DNA from: Nocardiopsis trehalosi NBRC 14201
GTDB lineage: Bacteria > Actinomycetota > Actinomycetes > Streptosporangiales > Streptosporangiaceae
Length of the DNA stretch: 62,301 nt
Assembly (NCBI RefSeq): GCF_001552555.1
Contig: NZ_BCRK01000011.1
Span: 1 to 62,301 of the forward strand
Direction: 5' to 3'
In this document: piece by piece, positions 17,120 to 24,554 of the stretch
Numbering within the stretch: the first letter of the stretch is position 1
Layout: each line of letters opens with the position of its first letter
Program-made: the position numbers and the translations under genes
Notes under the pieces: model-generated
The model's database searches: none
What the model saw: only the letters and a program-made list of their open reading frames with translations
What the model was told of the DNA's origin: nothing

Positions 17120-17539
17120 ATGAACAGTAGCGACACCACTGCCACCGCCGAGCTGGGACTCCGGCTGGTGGTTCCGGACCGCACGGCGGTCCCCCTGGTC
17201 GCTCGGCTCGACTACACCGCCGACGACCCCTACGCGATCACGGTGGCGTTCCACACCGGCGAGGACGAGCCGGTCGAGTGGATCTTCGCCCGCGAGCTGC
17301 TGACGGTCGGCATCGTGCGCCGGGTCGGCGAGGGCGACGTGCAGGTGTGGCCGTCCAAGGGCGCCGGGGAGCGCACCATCAACATCGCGCTGTCGTCGCC
17401 GTTCGGGCAGGCGCAGTTCGACGCCCCGGTGTCGCCGCTGGCCGAGTTCCTGCACCGCACCTACGAGATCGTGCCCGCCGGCCAGGAGGGCGACTACGTC
17501 GACCTCGACAGCGAGATCGAGCGCCACCTGCACACCTGA
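17120..17539 (+). CDS. ssgB: SsgB-like sporulation/cell-division regulator (SsgA family)
   Basis: A 139-aa SALP-family protein. It has LGLRLVVPD at the N-terminus, the conserved ADDPYAITVAFHTGEDEPVEW core near residues 36-55, FARELL, and the central DVQVWPSKG and ALSSPFGQAQFDAP motifs. In Streptomyces, SsgB recruits FtsZ to sporulation septa. The gene stands alone, as ssgB does elsewhere. Its presence indicates a sporulating filamentous actinomycete. AAAAGG lies 8 bp before the ATG. The distinction SsgB versus another SsgA-like paralogue is by overall resemblance. Confidence 0.85.
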   Translation: MNSSDTTATAELGLRLVVPDRTAVPLVARLDYTADDPYAITVAFHTGEDEPVEWIFARELLTVGIVRRVGEGDVQVWPSKGAGERTINIALSSPFGQAQFDAPVSPLAEFLHRTYEIVPAGQEGDYVDLDSEIERHLHT

Positions 17540-17722
17540 GGCGCTGGTCCGGCCCGGAGGCCGCGCGGAGGTCCCGTGGGCCACGCGTGCCGTCGACCAG
17601 GCCCGCACGGACAGGACTGCGGTGGCGGTATACCCGCCGCCCGGCCCCGCCAAACGCGGACGCCGGCGCGATGGCGGGCACGCCGCGACACCGGTGTCGC
17701 GGCGCCCCGCACGGTCCTACTG

Positions 17723-17770
17723 CTGAGTGTCGGCTCAGCGCCGACTCAGTACCACTCAGTGCCGGCTCAG
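17723..17770. repeat. iterated CTCAG pentamer cluster at a convergent gene junction
   Basis: In 48 bp the pentamer CTCAG, or its complement CTGAG, occurs five times (17723, 17734, 17745, 17755, 17766), about one per helical turn. CTGAGTG at 17723 and CACTCAG at 17753 pair perfectly, and several alternative hairpins are possible. The last copy includes the stop codon of the aminotransferase gene. It may act as a bidirectional terminator or a protein-binding array. Confidence 0.5.
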
Positions 17771-18609
17771 GGGTCCATGTCGGACGCGCCGCGTTCGACG
17801 AACACCTCCATGGTCTTGCGGGTGACCGGCCCCGGCGCCGCGGGCAGCTCCCGGCCGTCGACGGCGCGGATGGGCTGCACGTCGCGCCCGGTGGAGGTCA
17901 GGAACGCCTCGGAGGCGTCGGCGAGGGCCGACATCGGGATGTCGACCTCCTCTCCCCCGGCCCACTCCAGCACCAGCTCGCGGGTGATCCCGGCGAGGGG
18001 GCCCGCCGACAGCGGAGGGGTGACCAGCCGACCGTCGAGCACGAGGAAGATGTTGCTGCCCGTGCCCTCGCACAGGTTCCCGGCCGTGTTGGCGAAGATC
18101 GCCTCACCGGCGCCGCGCTCCTTGGCGTAGCCCAGCGCGCGCACGTTGTCGGCGTAGGAGGTCGTCTTCATGCCCGTGAGGGCGCCGTTCTCGTTGCGCG
18201 TCCACGGCACCACGGCGACGTCGGCGGTCGGCGCGATCGGCGGGAACGGCGCGATGGCGACGATCAGGGTCGGCTCGCCGCCGACCCGCTCCGACCCCAG
18301 CGGCGCGGTGCCCGCGGTGTAGGTGATGCGGATGCGCGACGTCCCGACCTCCTGGTTGGCGTCGAGCGCCTGCGCGACGCCGTCGGCCACCAGGTCCAGG
18401 TCGGGCTCGGGCAGCCCGATCCCCGTGGCCGAGCGCGCCAGCCGGCGCAGGTGCCGCGTGAGGGCGAACGGCCGGCCGGCCACCCCCTTGACCGTCTCGA
18501 ACACGCCGTCGCCCACGGTGACACCGTGGTCGAGGACGGGAATCCGCGCCTCGTCCGCGTCGAGCACCCGGCCCCGGCCGTAGCCGGCACCCGCGATCCA
18601 CACCCGCAT
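17767..18609 (-). CDS. PLP class IV aminotransferase (aminodeoxychorismate lyase / branched-chain type)
   Basis: A 280-aa fold-type IV PLP enzyme. The cofactor lysine is in TGMKTTSYADNV (about residue 145). Other family marks are DHGVTVGDGVFET near residue 25 and the C-terminal EAFLTSTGRDVQPIRAVDGR. The group includes 4-amino-4-deoxychorismate lyase (PabC, folate), D-amino-acid and branched-chain aminotransferases. Length and the DGVFET motif favour PabC-like activity, but no pabB gene is near. The ATG at 18609 begins at the family N-terminus (MRVWIAG). Confidence 0.82.
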   Translation of the reverse strand: MRVWIAGAGYGRGRVLDADEARIPVLDHGVTVGDGVFETVKGVAGRPFALTRHLRRLARSATGIGLPEPDLDLVADGVAQALDANQEVGTSRIRITYTAGTAPLGSERVGGEPTLIVAIAPFPPIAPTADVAVVPWTRNENGALTGMKTTSYADNVRALGYAKERGAGEAIFANTAGNLCEGTGSNIFLVLDGRLVTPPLSAGPLAGITRELVLEWAGGEEVDIPMSALADASEAFLTSTGRDVQPIRAVDGRELPAAPGPVTRKTMEVFVERGASDMDP

Positions 18610-19010
18610 GCCTGTCCACCCCTCATGTGTCGCGCCATGGCGCGTGCGCTCCGCGGGGGCGGGCGCACGGTCGCCCGTGACCTGATCCTGCCACTTTCCC
18701 GCGCCGGTCGGGCCGCGCCCGACCCGGCCCCCGGGTTCCGCGCCCGCCGCGCTGACCTGCGCGCGCCCGCCCCTGCGTACGGCGAAACGGGCGGGGGTAA
18801 CGTAACCCCACGGTCCGGCCGACGGCTTCGGGCCCGGCGCCGCCGCTCCGACGCCGCATCGGAAGCCGGATGGACGGATCACGAATGGCTATCATCTGGG
18901 CAACGCTTATGGGGACTCCTCTGCCCCGGAGGGGTGCCCGCGGGCGGCCGCGCGGCCCACGGCGGGTCGTCGGGCGTCCGCACCCGCGACGACGACAGAT
19001 CAAGAGAGCT
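18610..19010. other. intergenic region upstream of the roadblock gene
   Basis: 401 bp between divergent genes, with no gene seen. An AT-richer patch at 18880-18915 (with TATCAT) could be the promoter of the downstream gene. A GC hairpin (CCCCGGAGGGG) lies near 18926-18936. Confidence 0.4.
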
Positions 19011-19442
19011 ATGACCTCACGGAGCACCGCCCCCGGCGAGTTGAGCTGGTTGCTCGACGACCTCCTCACACGCGCGCAGGGCACCCAGCACGCGATCGTG
19101 CTGTCGACCGACGGCCTGCTGATGGCCTCCTCCAGCAAACTCGACCGCCCGGCCGCCGAGCACCTCGCGGCCATCGCCTCGGGGCTGCACAGCCTCGCGG
19201 GCGGCGCCAGCAAGCAGTTCGGCGCGGGCGGCATCCGGCAGAGCATCATCGAGATGGACGAGGCGTTCCTGTTCGTCGCCGCGGCGGGCGAGGGCGCGTG
19301 CATGGCGCTGGTGTCCGACACCGAGTGCGACGTCGGCCTGGTCGCCTACGAGATGAACAAGGTGATCCAGCGCGTCGGCCAGTACCTGTCGGCCCCGCCG
19401 CGCCCGGACATGCCCACCACCCCCGCGCACGTCGAACGCTGA
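19011..19442 (+). CDS. orphan roadblock/LC7 (MglB/CvnB-like) protein
   Basis: A 143-aa roadblock/LC7 domain protein: ELSWLLDDLLTRAQGTQHAI, VLSTDGLLMASSSKL, HLAAIASGLHSLAGGASK, then VGLVAYEMNKVIQRVGQYL. In actinomycetes such proteins are usually the second gene of a conservon (sensor kinase, roadblock protein, DUF742 protein, Ras-like GTPase) and act as GTPase regulators. Here it stands alone before a tRNA cluster. The ATG at 19011 has AAGAGAG upstream and starts at the family N-terminus. Confidence 0.88.
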   Translation: MTSRSTAPGELSWLLDDLLTRAQGTQHAIVLSTDGLLMASSSKLDRPAAEHLAAIASGLHSLAGGASKQFGAGGIRQSIIEMDEAFLFVAAAGEGACMALVSDTECDVGLVAYEMNKVIQRVGQYLSAPPRPDMPTTPAHVER

Positions 19443-19677
19443 CACCGAGTTCACGCCGCACGCGGCCCCGCGGCAGAGCCGTCCGCGGCGGCGCGCGGCC
19501 CCGGTCCCCCCTTCCCCCGGGGGGCGCTGTGCGCACCGGCGCCCTCCCCACCCCCCTGTCGGACGCGGCGGCACGGCCCGCCTGGGGAATCGGTTCGCCC
19601 CGGGGGCCGCGATCCGCTAGAGTTCGTAACGCAGCGAGGGCGACACCCCGGCCCCACCGGGGGCCCGCACCCGCCGC

Positions 19678-19750
19678 GCGGACGTGGCTCAGCTGGTAGA
19701 GCATCACCTTGCCAAGGTGAGGGTCGCGGGTTCGAATCCCGTCGTCCGCT
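19678..19750 (+). tRNA. tRNA-Gly (anticodon GCC), copy 1
   Basis: A complete cloverleaf: GCGGACG acceptor, anticodon loop TTGCCAA, T-loop TTCGAAT, discriminator T. The tRNA sequence is identical to the next gene. Confidence 0.95.
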
Positions 19751-19788
19751 CTGCATGCAGTACTTGTGCACGGGCCTGCCCGTGTCAC

Positions 19789-19861
19789 GCGGACGTGGCT
19801 CAGCTGGTAGAGCATCACCTTGCCAAGGTGAGGGTCGCGGGTTCGAATCCCGTCGTCCGCT
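19789..19861 (+). tRNA. tRNA-Gly (anticodon GCC), copy 2
   Basis: Identical over all 73 bp to copy 1. The 38-bp spacer between them contains CTGCATGCAG (palindrome) and GCACGGGC-CT-GCCCGTGT, a small hairpin that could guide processing. Confidence 0.95.
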
Positions 19862-19907
19862 CGGAGGAAGCCGTAGGGGGTCGCCACGAGGCTCGGTCGC
19901 GGCTCGC

Positions 19908-19979
19908 GGCGGAGTGGCCGAGTGGCTTAGGCAAGGGACTGCAAATCCCTGTACACGGGTTCGATTCCCGTCTCCGCCT
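19908..19979 (+). tRNA. tRNA-Cys (anticodon GCA)
   Basis: A complete cloverleaf with GGCGGAG/CTCCGCC acceptor, anticodon stem AGGGA/TCCCT and loop CTGCAAA, T-arm ACGGG-TTCGATT-CCCGT. Confidence 0.95.
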
Positions 19980-19995
19980 CCACGTCGTCCCGCAC

Positions 19996-20069
19996 GGGCG
20001 GTTAGCTCAGTTGGTTAGAGCGCTACCTTGACACGGTAGAGGTCACAGGTTCGAATCCTGTATCGCCCA
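19996..20069 (+). tRNA. tRNA-Val (anticodon GAC)
   Basis: A complete cloverleaf with GGGCGGT/ATCGCCC acceptor (one G-U pair), anticodon loop TTGACAC and T-arm ACAGG-TTCGAAT-CCTGT. It is the last gene of the Gly-Gly-Cys-Val cluster, only 16 bp behind tRNA-Cys. Confidence 0.95.
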
Positions 20070-20079
20070 CCCTTGCCGA

Positions 20080-20112
20080 AAGCGGCCCGGAGACCCCGTC
20101 TCCGGGCCGCTT
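20080..20112 (+). terminator. terminator of the tRNA cluster
   Basis: A perfect 14-bp stem (AAGCGGCCCGGAGA and its complement) with a 5-nt loop CCCCG, 10 bp after tRNA-Val. Confidence 0.8.
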
Positions 20113-20204
20113 CGGTGTTCCCGCCAACCGCCGCTCCTGGGAGCGCTCTCGGTCGCCCCGGCTCCGTGGCGCGGGTTGTCGGTGGAGCGGCCTAGCCTCT
20201 CGGC

Positions 20205-20606
20205 ATGACGCGAGTGATGTACGCGGACGAGACGACGTCGGGTGAACGCGGGCCCGCCCTGGGGCTGGATATGGCCGGGGAGCGGGTCAGTGTGCGGGAG
20301 GTGATCCGGCGGCGGGTCTTCCAGGAGGTGGCGGAGTTCCACGCCCGGGGGTCGGAGGGGCCGTTCCGCGGGCTCGTCCGGCCGACGGCGGCCGAGGCGG
20401 AGCTGAACGGGCCGCGCGGCCCGCGGCACGCGCCGCCGCGGCTCGACCCGGAGCGGCAGTTCGACGCCGCTGTCGCGGCGTTCGCCCGGAACGGGTTCCT
20501 CGTGCTGGCCGGCGACCGGCGGCTGACCGACCTGGACGAGGAGATCGACCTGGTCCCGGACCTGGAGTTCACCTTCCTCAAGCTCGTCCCCCTGGTGGGT
20601 GGCTGA
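20205..20606 (+). CDS. small unknown protein ending FLKLVPLVGG
   Basis: A 133-aa protein with a charged helix (REVIRRRVFQEVAEFHARG), a middle stretch (FRGLVRPTAAEAELNG) and a conserved-looking C-terminal part (QFDAAVAAFARNGFLVLAGD, then LDEEIDLVPDLEFTFLKLVPLVGG). I recall similar small proteins upstream of larger genes of unknown function in actinomycetes (possibly DUF4132 type); this is memory, not a search. No ribosome site is visible, but TAGCCT ends 6 bp before the ATG, so the mRNA may be leaderless. The next gene starts inside the stop codon (TGATG). Confidence 0.7.
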   Translation: MTRVMYADETTSGERGPALGLDMAGERVSVREVIRRRVFQEVAEFHARGSEGPFRGLVRPTAAEAELNGPRGPRHAPPRLDPERQFDAAVAAFARNGFLVLAGDRRLTDLDEEIDLVPDLEFTFLKLVPLVGG

Positions 20607-21550
20607 TGTCCGACACCGACGACTTCACGCGGATCGACGCGCTCGTCCCCACCGCGGCGGCTGCGCTGGCCGCCGCCGAGCGCGGCGACCCGGACGCGGC
20701 CTGCGCGGCGCTGCTGGAGGCCGACGACTTCCCGGCGGCGCTCCGCCACCTGCCCCGGCTGCCCGAAGCGGTCCGCCGCGGCCTCGCCCGCCACTGCGTG
20801 GACCTGTACCGGGCCGCCGGGCCCGGAGAGCGGGGCGGCCGCCTGCTGATGGTGCACAGGGCGCTGCTGGCCCGCCGGCTCGACCTGGTGGAGGCCGACG
20901 GGTTCGAGGCGGCGATGCGCGCCGCCATGCACCTGGGGCCGACGGCCGACGAGGAGAAGCGCGCGCTGTGCGCGACCGCGCTGGCCTCCCCGGACTTCCG
21001 GCGCATGGTCGACCGCCTGCGCCCCTTCGAGTACGAGATGCGCCGCCGGCTGTTCGAGAACGTGCTGCGCCGGATGCAGGACACGGCCGGCACCCCGGAG
21101 GAGCGGGAGCGCGTCGCGTGGATGCGCGCGGTGCTGAAGGAGCGCCCCCTGTCCGTCCTGGACGCGGCGGAGGTGGAGCCCGCGCTGCTGGCCGCCGTCG
21201 AGCACGGGGACGTGGCGGCGGCGTGCGCGATGGCGATCGCGGACCGGGCGCCGCACGAGGTGCAGGACCGACTGGTGGAGCTGCCCGAGGGCGTCCGGAC
21301 CGCCGGGCCCTCGCGGTGCCGGCGCCGGCGTCCGCTCCGCTGTTTCTCGGTTCTCGGACGGGGTAGGTCGAAGGGTGAAATAAGCTCGAAAAACGAGATA
21401 CTTGAAAGTGAGCGCGGTGTTCTCCCTGGCCTACGCTCTGTTCGCCGCTGTGCACGCGGTGCTCGCCGTTCTGCTGGCGCGGGCCGCGGTGGGGCGGCGA
21501 TCGGTCCCCCTGGGCCTGGCCGCGCTCGTGGCGGCCGGGCTGGTCTATGA
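20606..21550 (+). pseudogene. 3'-truncated gene coupled to the small FLKLVPLVGG protein
   Basis: The frame is open for 314 codons, but only the first 240 or so look like protein: helical, acidic/Ala-rich, with GDPDAACAALLEADDFPAAL, LRPFEYEMRRRLFENVLRRM and EHGDVAAACAMAIADRAPHEV. From about 21330 codon use collapses (AGG, ATA, AAA, GAA) and the frame runs 150 bp into the next gene in the wrong phase. I read this as the N-terminal part of a longer gene that lost its 3' end. A shorter intact protein ending by read-through is the alternative. Function unknown. Confidence 0.55.
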
Positions 21551-22082
21551 CAACGGCGTCGTGGCGGCGGGCCGCCTCATCGGCGAGGGCGGTCTGCTGA
21601 TGGCGCTCAACCACCCCCGCTTCGTGATCCACGCCCTGCTCACGCCGCTGCTGATCGTCACCGCGGTGGGCCTGGCGCGCGCGTGCGGGGCGGGGTGGGC
21701 CCGCGCCCGCGCCGTCCACGTCCTGGCCTGGTGCCTGGCGCTCGGACTGGTCGGCTACGGGCTGGTGGCCGAGGTGTACGGCCTGGAGCTGGCGGCCGCC
21801 CCCGAAGGCGACGCGCTGCGCTACTCGGCCGCGCACACCGCCCCGCCGGTCCCCGCGATCGTCACCGTGGTGGCGCTGCTCGCCGCCGGCCTGGCGACGG
21901 TCCGGCGCGGCGGGGCCTGGATGGCCGGCGGCGCCGCCGCCATGTTCGCCGCCTCGGCCGTGCACTCGGCCCCCATGGCGATCGCCAACCTCGGCGAGGT
22001 CGCCTTCCTGGCCGGCATCGCGATGACCGCCCACCGCACCCCGGCCGCACCTACCCCACGGCCGGCCGGCACCGCGGCCTGA
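21408..22082 (+). CDS. multi-pass membrane protein of unknown function
   Basis: A 224-aa protein with about seven hydrophobic segments and small loops. Recognisable stretches are LVYDNGVVAAGRLIGEG, LNHPRFVIHALLTPLL and RYSAAHTAPPVPA. I cannot name the family. The start is a GTG at 21408 or a TTG at 21402. The 60 bp just upstream are unusually AT-rich for this genome (21370-21410, with the small hairpin CTCGAAAAACGAG at 21385-21397) and probably carry its promoter. It follows the truncated gene and is convergent with the MFS pump gene. Confidence 0.75.
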   Translation: MSAVFSLAYALFAAVHAVLAVLLARAAVGRRSVPLGLAALVAAGLVYDNGVVAAGRLIGEGGLLMALNHPRFVIHALLTPLLIVTAVGLARACGAGWARARAVHVLAWCLALGLVGYGLVAEVYGLELAAAPEGDALRYSAAHTAPPVPAIVTVVALLAAGLATVRRGGAWMAGGAAAMFAASAVHSAPMAIANLGEVAFLAGIAMTAHRTPAAPTPRPAGTAA

Positions 22083-22116
22083 CCGTCCCCCGCCGCCCCG
22101 GGCCGCTCCTGTGGTG

Positions 22117-23538
22117 TCAGGGGGTGGTCGGGCGGCGGGGGGTGGGGAGGAAGGCCGCGATGGCGAGGGCGACGAGGGCGGCGCCGGCGCCGACCGCCAT
22201 GACCAGGCGGAAGCCCTCCTCGGCGGGGACCTCGGTGCCGCCCAGGGGGATGGTCATCTGGGCGAGGACGACGCCGGCCACCGCGCTGGACACCGAGGTG
22301 CCGATCGACCGCATGAGGGTGTTGAGGCTGTTGGCGGCCGCGGTCTCCGACACCGGGACGGCCCCCATGACCAGGGCGGGCATGGCGCCGTAGGCGAGGC
22401 CGATCCCCGCGCCGACCACGGCCGAGACGAGCACGAGCTGCCAGATCTCCGCCATCCCGACCGTGCTCATCCCGTACCCGGCGGCGACCACGGCGGCGCC
22501 GACCATGAGGGTGGTCTTCGGGCCGGCCGCCCGGGAGACGCGCGCCGACACCGGCGCCATGGCCATCATCACCAGGCCGGAGGGGGCCATGACCAGGCCG
22601 ACGGCGACCATGCCCTGGCCGAGCCCGTAGCCGGTCTCCGCCGGGAGCTGGAGCACCTGCGGCAGCACCAGCGACATGGCGAACATGGCGAACCCGAACA
22701 CGGCCGACGCGGCGTTGGTGAGCAGCACCTGGCGCCGGGCGGAGGTGCGCAGGTCGACCAGCGGTGCGGTGGTCCGCAGCTCCCACACGCCCCACAGCAG
22801 CAGGACGGCGGCCGCTGCGGCGAACAGCCCCAGGGTCAGCCCGCTCCCCCAGCCCCAGGTGGCGCCCTTGGAGATCGCCAGGAGCAGGCAGAGCAGCGCG
22901 ACCGACAGCCCCGCGGCGCCGACCAGGTCGAACCGCCCCCCGCTGCGGACGGCGGACTCGGGCACCAGGGTGACCACGAGCAGGGCCGCCACCGCGCCGA
23001 GGCCGGCCGCCACCCAGAACAGCAGGTGCCAGTCGGCGTTCTCGGCGAGCAGCGCCGCCGCCGGCAGGCCGAGCGCGCCGCCGACGCCCAGCGAGGCGCT
23101 CATCAGGGCGGTCGCCGAGCCGAGCCGCTCGGACGGCAGCTCGTCGCGCATGATGCTGATCCCGAGGGGGATCACCCCGGCGGCCAGCCCCTGGAGCGCC
23201 CGGCCGACGACCATGGGCGCTAGGCCGTCGCTCAGCGCGGCGACCACCGAGCCCGCGATGAGCATGCCGAGGCTGACCAGGAGCATCCGCCGCTTGCCGT
23301 ACATGTCGCCGAGCCGGCCGACCACGGGCGTCGCGACGGCGGCGGCGAGCAGGGTGGCGGTGATCGCCCAGGTGGTGTCGGACGCGGAGGCGCCGAGCAG
23401 CGCGGGCAGCGCCGGGACCAGCGGGATGACCAGGGTCTGCATCAGGGCGACCACGATCCCGGCGAACGCCAGCACCGCGACGAAGACGTCGGGCCGCGGT
23501 GGCGCGGGCGCCGGGGCGGTGTCGGGCACAACGGACAT
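22117..23538 (-). CDS. MFS drug exporter, DHA2 (EmrB/QacA) family
   Basis: A 473-aa transporter with about 14 hydrophobic segments. MFS motif A is visible as GRLGDMYGKRRMLL (about residue 78), followed by GRALQGLAAGVIPLGISIMRDELP and the motif C region GVGGALGLPAAALL. It probably exports a drug or a product of the adjacent P450 genes by proton antiport. The ATG at 23538 has GGAGG 7 bp upstream. The divergent TetR gene and the palindrome between them suggest repression by that regulator. Confidence 0.87.
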   Translation of the reverse strand: MSVVPDTAPAPAPPRPDVFVAVLAFAGIVVALMQTLVIPLVPALPALLGASASDTTWAITATLLAAAVATPVVGRLGDMYGKRRMLLVSLGMLIAGSVVAALSDGLAPMVVGRALQGLAAGVIPLGISIMRDELPSERLGSATALMSASLGVGGALGLPAAALLAENADWHLLFWVAAGLGAVAALLVVTLVPESAVRSGGRFDLVGAAGLSVALLCLLLAISKGATWGWGSGLTLGLFAAAAAVLLLWGVWELRTTAPLVDLRTSARRQVLLTNAASAVFGFAMFAMSLVLPQVLQLPAETGYGLGQGMVAVGLVMAPSGLVMMAMAPVSARVSRAAGPKTTLMVGAAVVAAGYGMSTVGMAEIWQLVLVSAVVGAGIGLAYGAMPALVMGAVPVSETAAANSLNTLMRSIGTSVSSAVAGVVLAQMTIPLGGTEVPAEEGFRLVMAVGAGAALVALAIAAFLPTPRRPTTP

Positions 23539-23584
23539 GGGCGGACCTCCGGGGACCGGTGCGGGTGGGGTTCGCGCTGTTTTT

Positions 23585-23602
23585 AAATCAATCGGTTGAC
23601 TT
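23585..23602. promoter_or_regulatory. putative TetR operator between the MFS pump and its regulator
   Basis: AAATCAATCGGTTGACTT is an 18-bp near-palindrome (14 of 18 positions symmetrical) in a short AT-rich island between divergent genes. It overlaps TTGACT, a good -35 element reading toward the TetR operon. Confidence 0.6.
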
Positions 23603-23658
23603 AAGTTACCAGGCGGGGTTGACTGCTCACCGACGGACGGCCGACGCGAGGAGGTCCG

Positions 23659-24357
23659 ATGGGCGAGGACGCCGGTGCGGCGGTGACCGCGGCCGACCGC
23701 ACCCCGCGGTCGGAGCGGGCCGGCGCCACCCGCGAGCTGATCCTGGCGGCGGCGGAGCGGCTGTACGCCGAGCACGGCGTGTCCGCCGTCTCCAACCGCC
23801 AGGTCGGCGAGGCCGCGGGGCAGGGCAACACCGCCGCGGTCGGCTACCGCTTCGGCGCCAAGGCCGACCTGGTGCGGGTGATCGCGCGCAGGCGCAACGC
23901 GGCGGTCGAGCGGCTGCGGGGGCGCATGCTCGCCGAGCTGGGCGGTTCCCCCGATGTCCGCGACTCGGTGTCCTGCCTGGTCCACCCGCCGGCGCGGCAC
24001 CTGGCCGACCTGGGCGCTCCCACCTGGTTCGCCCGCTTCTCCGTGCGGGTCCTGGCCGACCCCGCGCTGCGGCCGATCATGGCCGAGGAGGCCCTGGGCT
24101 CGCCCTCCCTGCGCCGGGTGCTCGACGGGGTCGACCGCCGCCTGCCCGACCTGCCGGCCGGGGTGCGCGCCGAGCGCAAGGCCCTGGCCCGCCACCTCAT
24201 GACCCACATGCCCGCCGAGCGCGAGCGCGCCCTCGCCGAGGGCCGCCCCACGCACCGGCCGACCCGGCACGACGCGGCGACCGGGCTGGTCGACGCGCTC
24301 GTCGGCCTCTACCTGGCCCCCGTCACCCGCCCGCCCGCTCCGAAGGAGGAACGATGA
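23659..24357 (+). CDS. TetR/AcrR family regulator
   Basis: A 232-aa regulator. The DNA-binding domain (ATRELILAAAERLYAEHGVSAV, then FGAKADLVRVIARR) covers about residues 24-75; the recognition helix GNTAAVGYRF differs from the usual SxxxxYYHF. The long C-terminal domain is the ligand part. It heads an operon with ferredoxin, reductase and P450 genes (ATGA overlap with the ferredoxin gene) and probably controls both this operon and the divergent pump. Confidence 0.85.
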   Translation: MGEDAGAAVTAADRTPRSERAGATRELILAAAERLYAEHGVSAVSNRQVGEAAGQGNTAAVGYRFGAKADLVRVIARRRNAAVERLRGRMLAELGGSPDVRDSVSCLVHPPARHLADLGAPTWFARFSVRVLADPALRPIMAEEALGSPSLRRVLDGVDRRLPDLPAGVRAERKALARHLMTHMPAERERALAEGRPTHRPTRHDAATGLVDALVGLYLAPVTRPPAPKEER

Positions 24358-24554
24358 AGGTCCACGTCGACGAGGACCGCTGCTGCGGCGCCGGCTCCTG
24401 CGTCCTGCGCGCGCCCGAGGTGTTCGACCAGCGCGACGAGGACGGCATCGTGGTGCTGCTCGACGCCGCGCCCCCGGCCGACCGGCACGCGGCGGTCCGC
24501 GAGGCCGCCGACGTCTGCCCCGCGTCGGCGATCGAGGTGCGCGGCGACGCATGA
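24354..24554 (+). CDS. 3Fe-4S/4Fe-4S ferredoxin for P450
   Basis: A 66-aa ferredoxin of the small P450-associated actinobacterial type: DEDRCCGAGSC near the N-terminus and VCPASAIEV near the C-terminus. The missing second cysteine of a normal CxxCxxC cluster fits a 3Fe-4S form. It should carry electrons from the next gene's reductase to the P450. ATG at 24354 overlaps the TetR stop; AAGGAGG lies upstream. Confidence 0.88.
   Translation: MKVHVDEDRCCGAGSCVLRAPEVFDQRDEDGIVVLLDAAPPADRHAAVREAADVCPASAIEVRGDA

Noticed and set aside
16723-17184. Possible minus-strand gene upstream of ssgB
   Set aside because: No ribosome site, poor codon bias, and it would overlap the ssgB start. The region looks like promoter DNA.
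19246-19887. Repeated peptide with GIRTRDPHLGK across the tRNA-Gly genes
   Set aside because: This is the well-known false translation of tRNA genes; the DNA folds as two perfect tRNA-Gly cloverleafs.
19678-20069. tRNA cluster as an integration (att) site
   Set aside because: No integrase, no partial tRNA copy at a distance and no foreign-looking segment follow. The second tRNA-Gly is complete.
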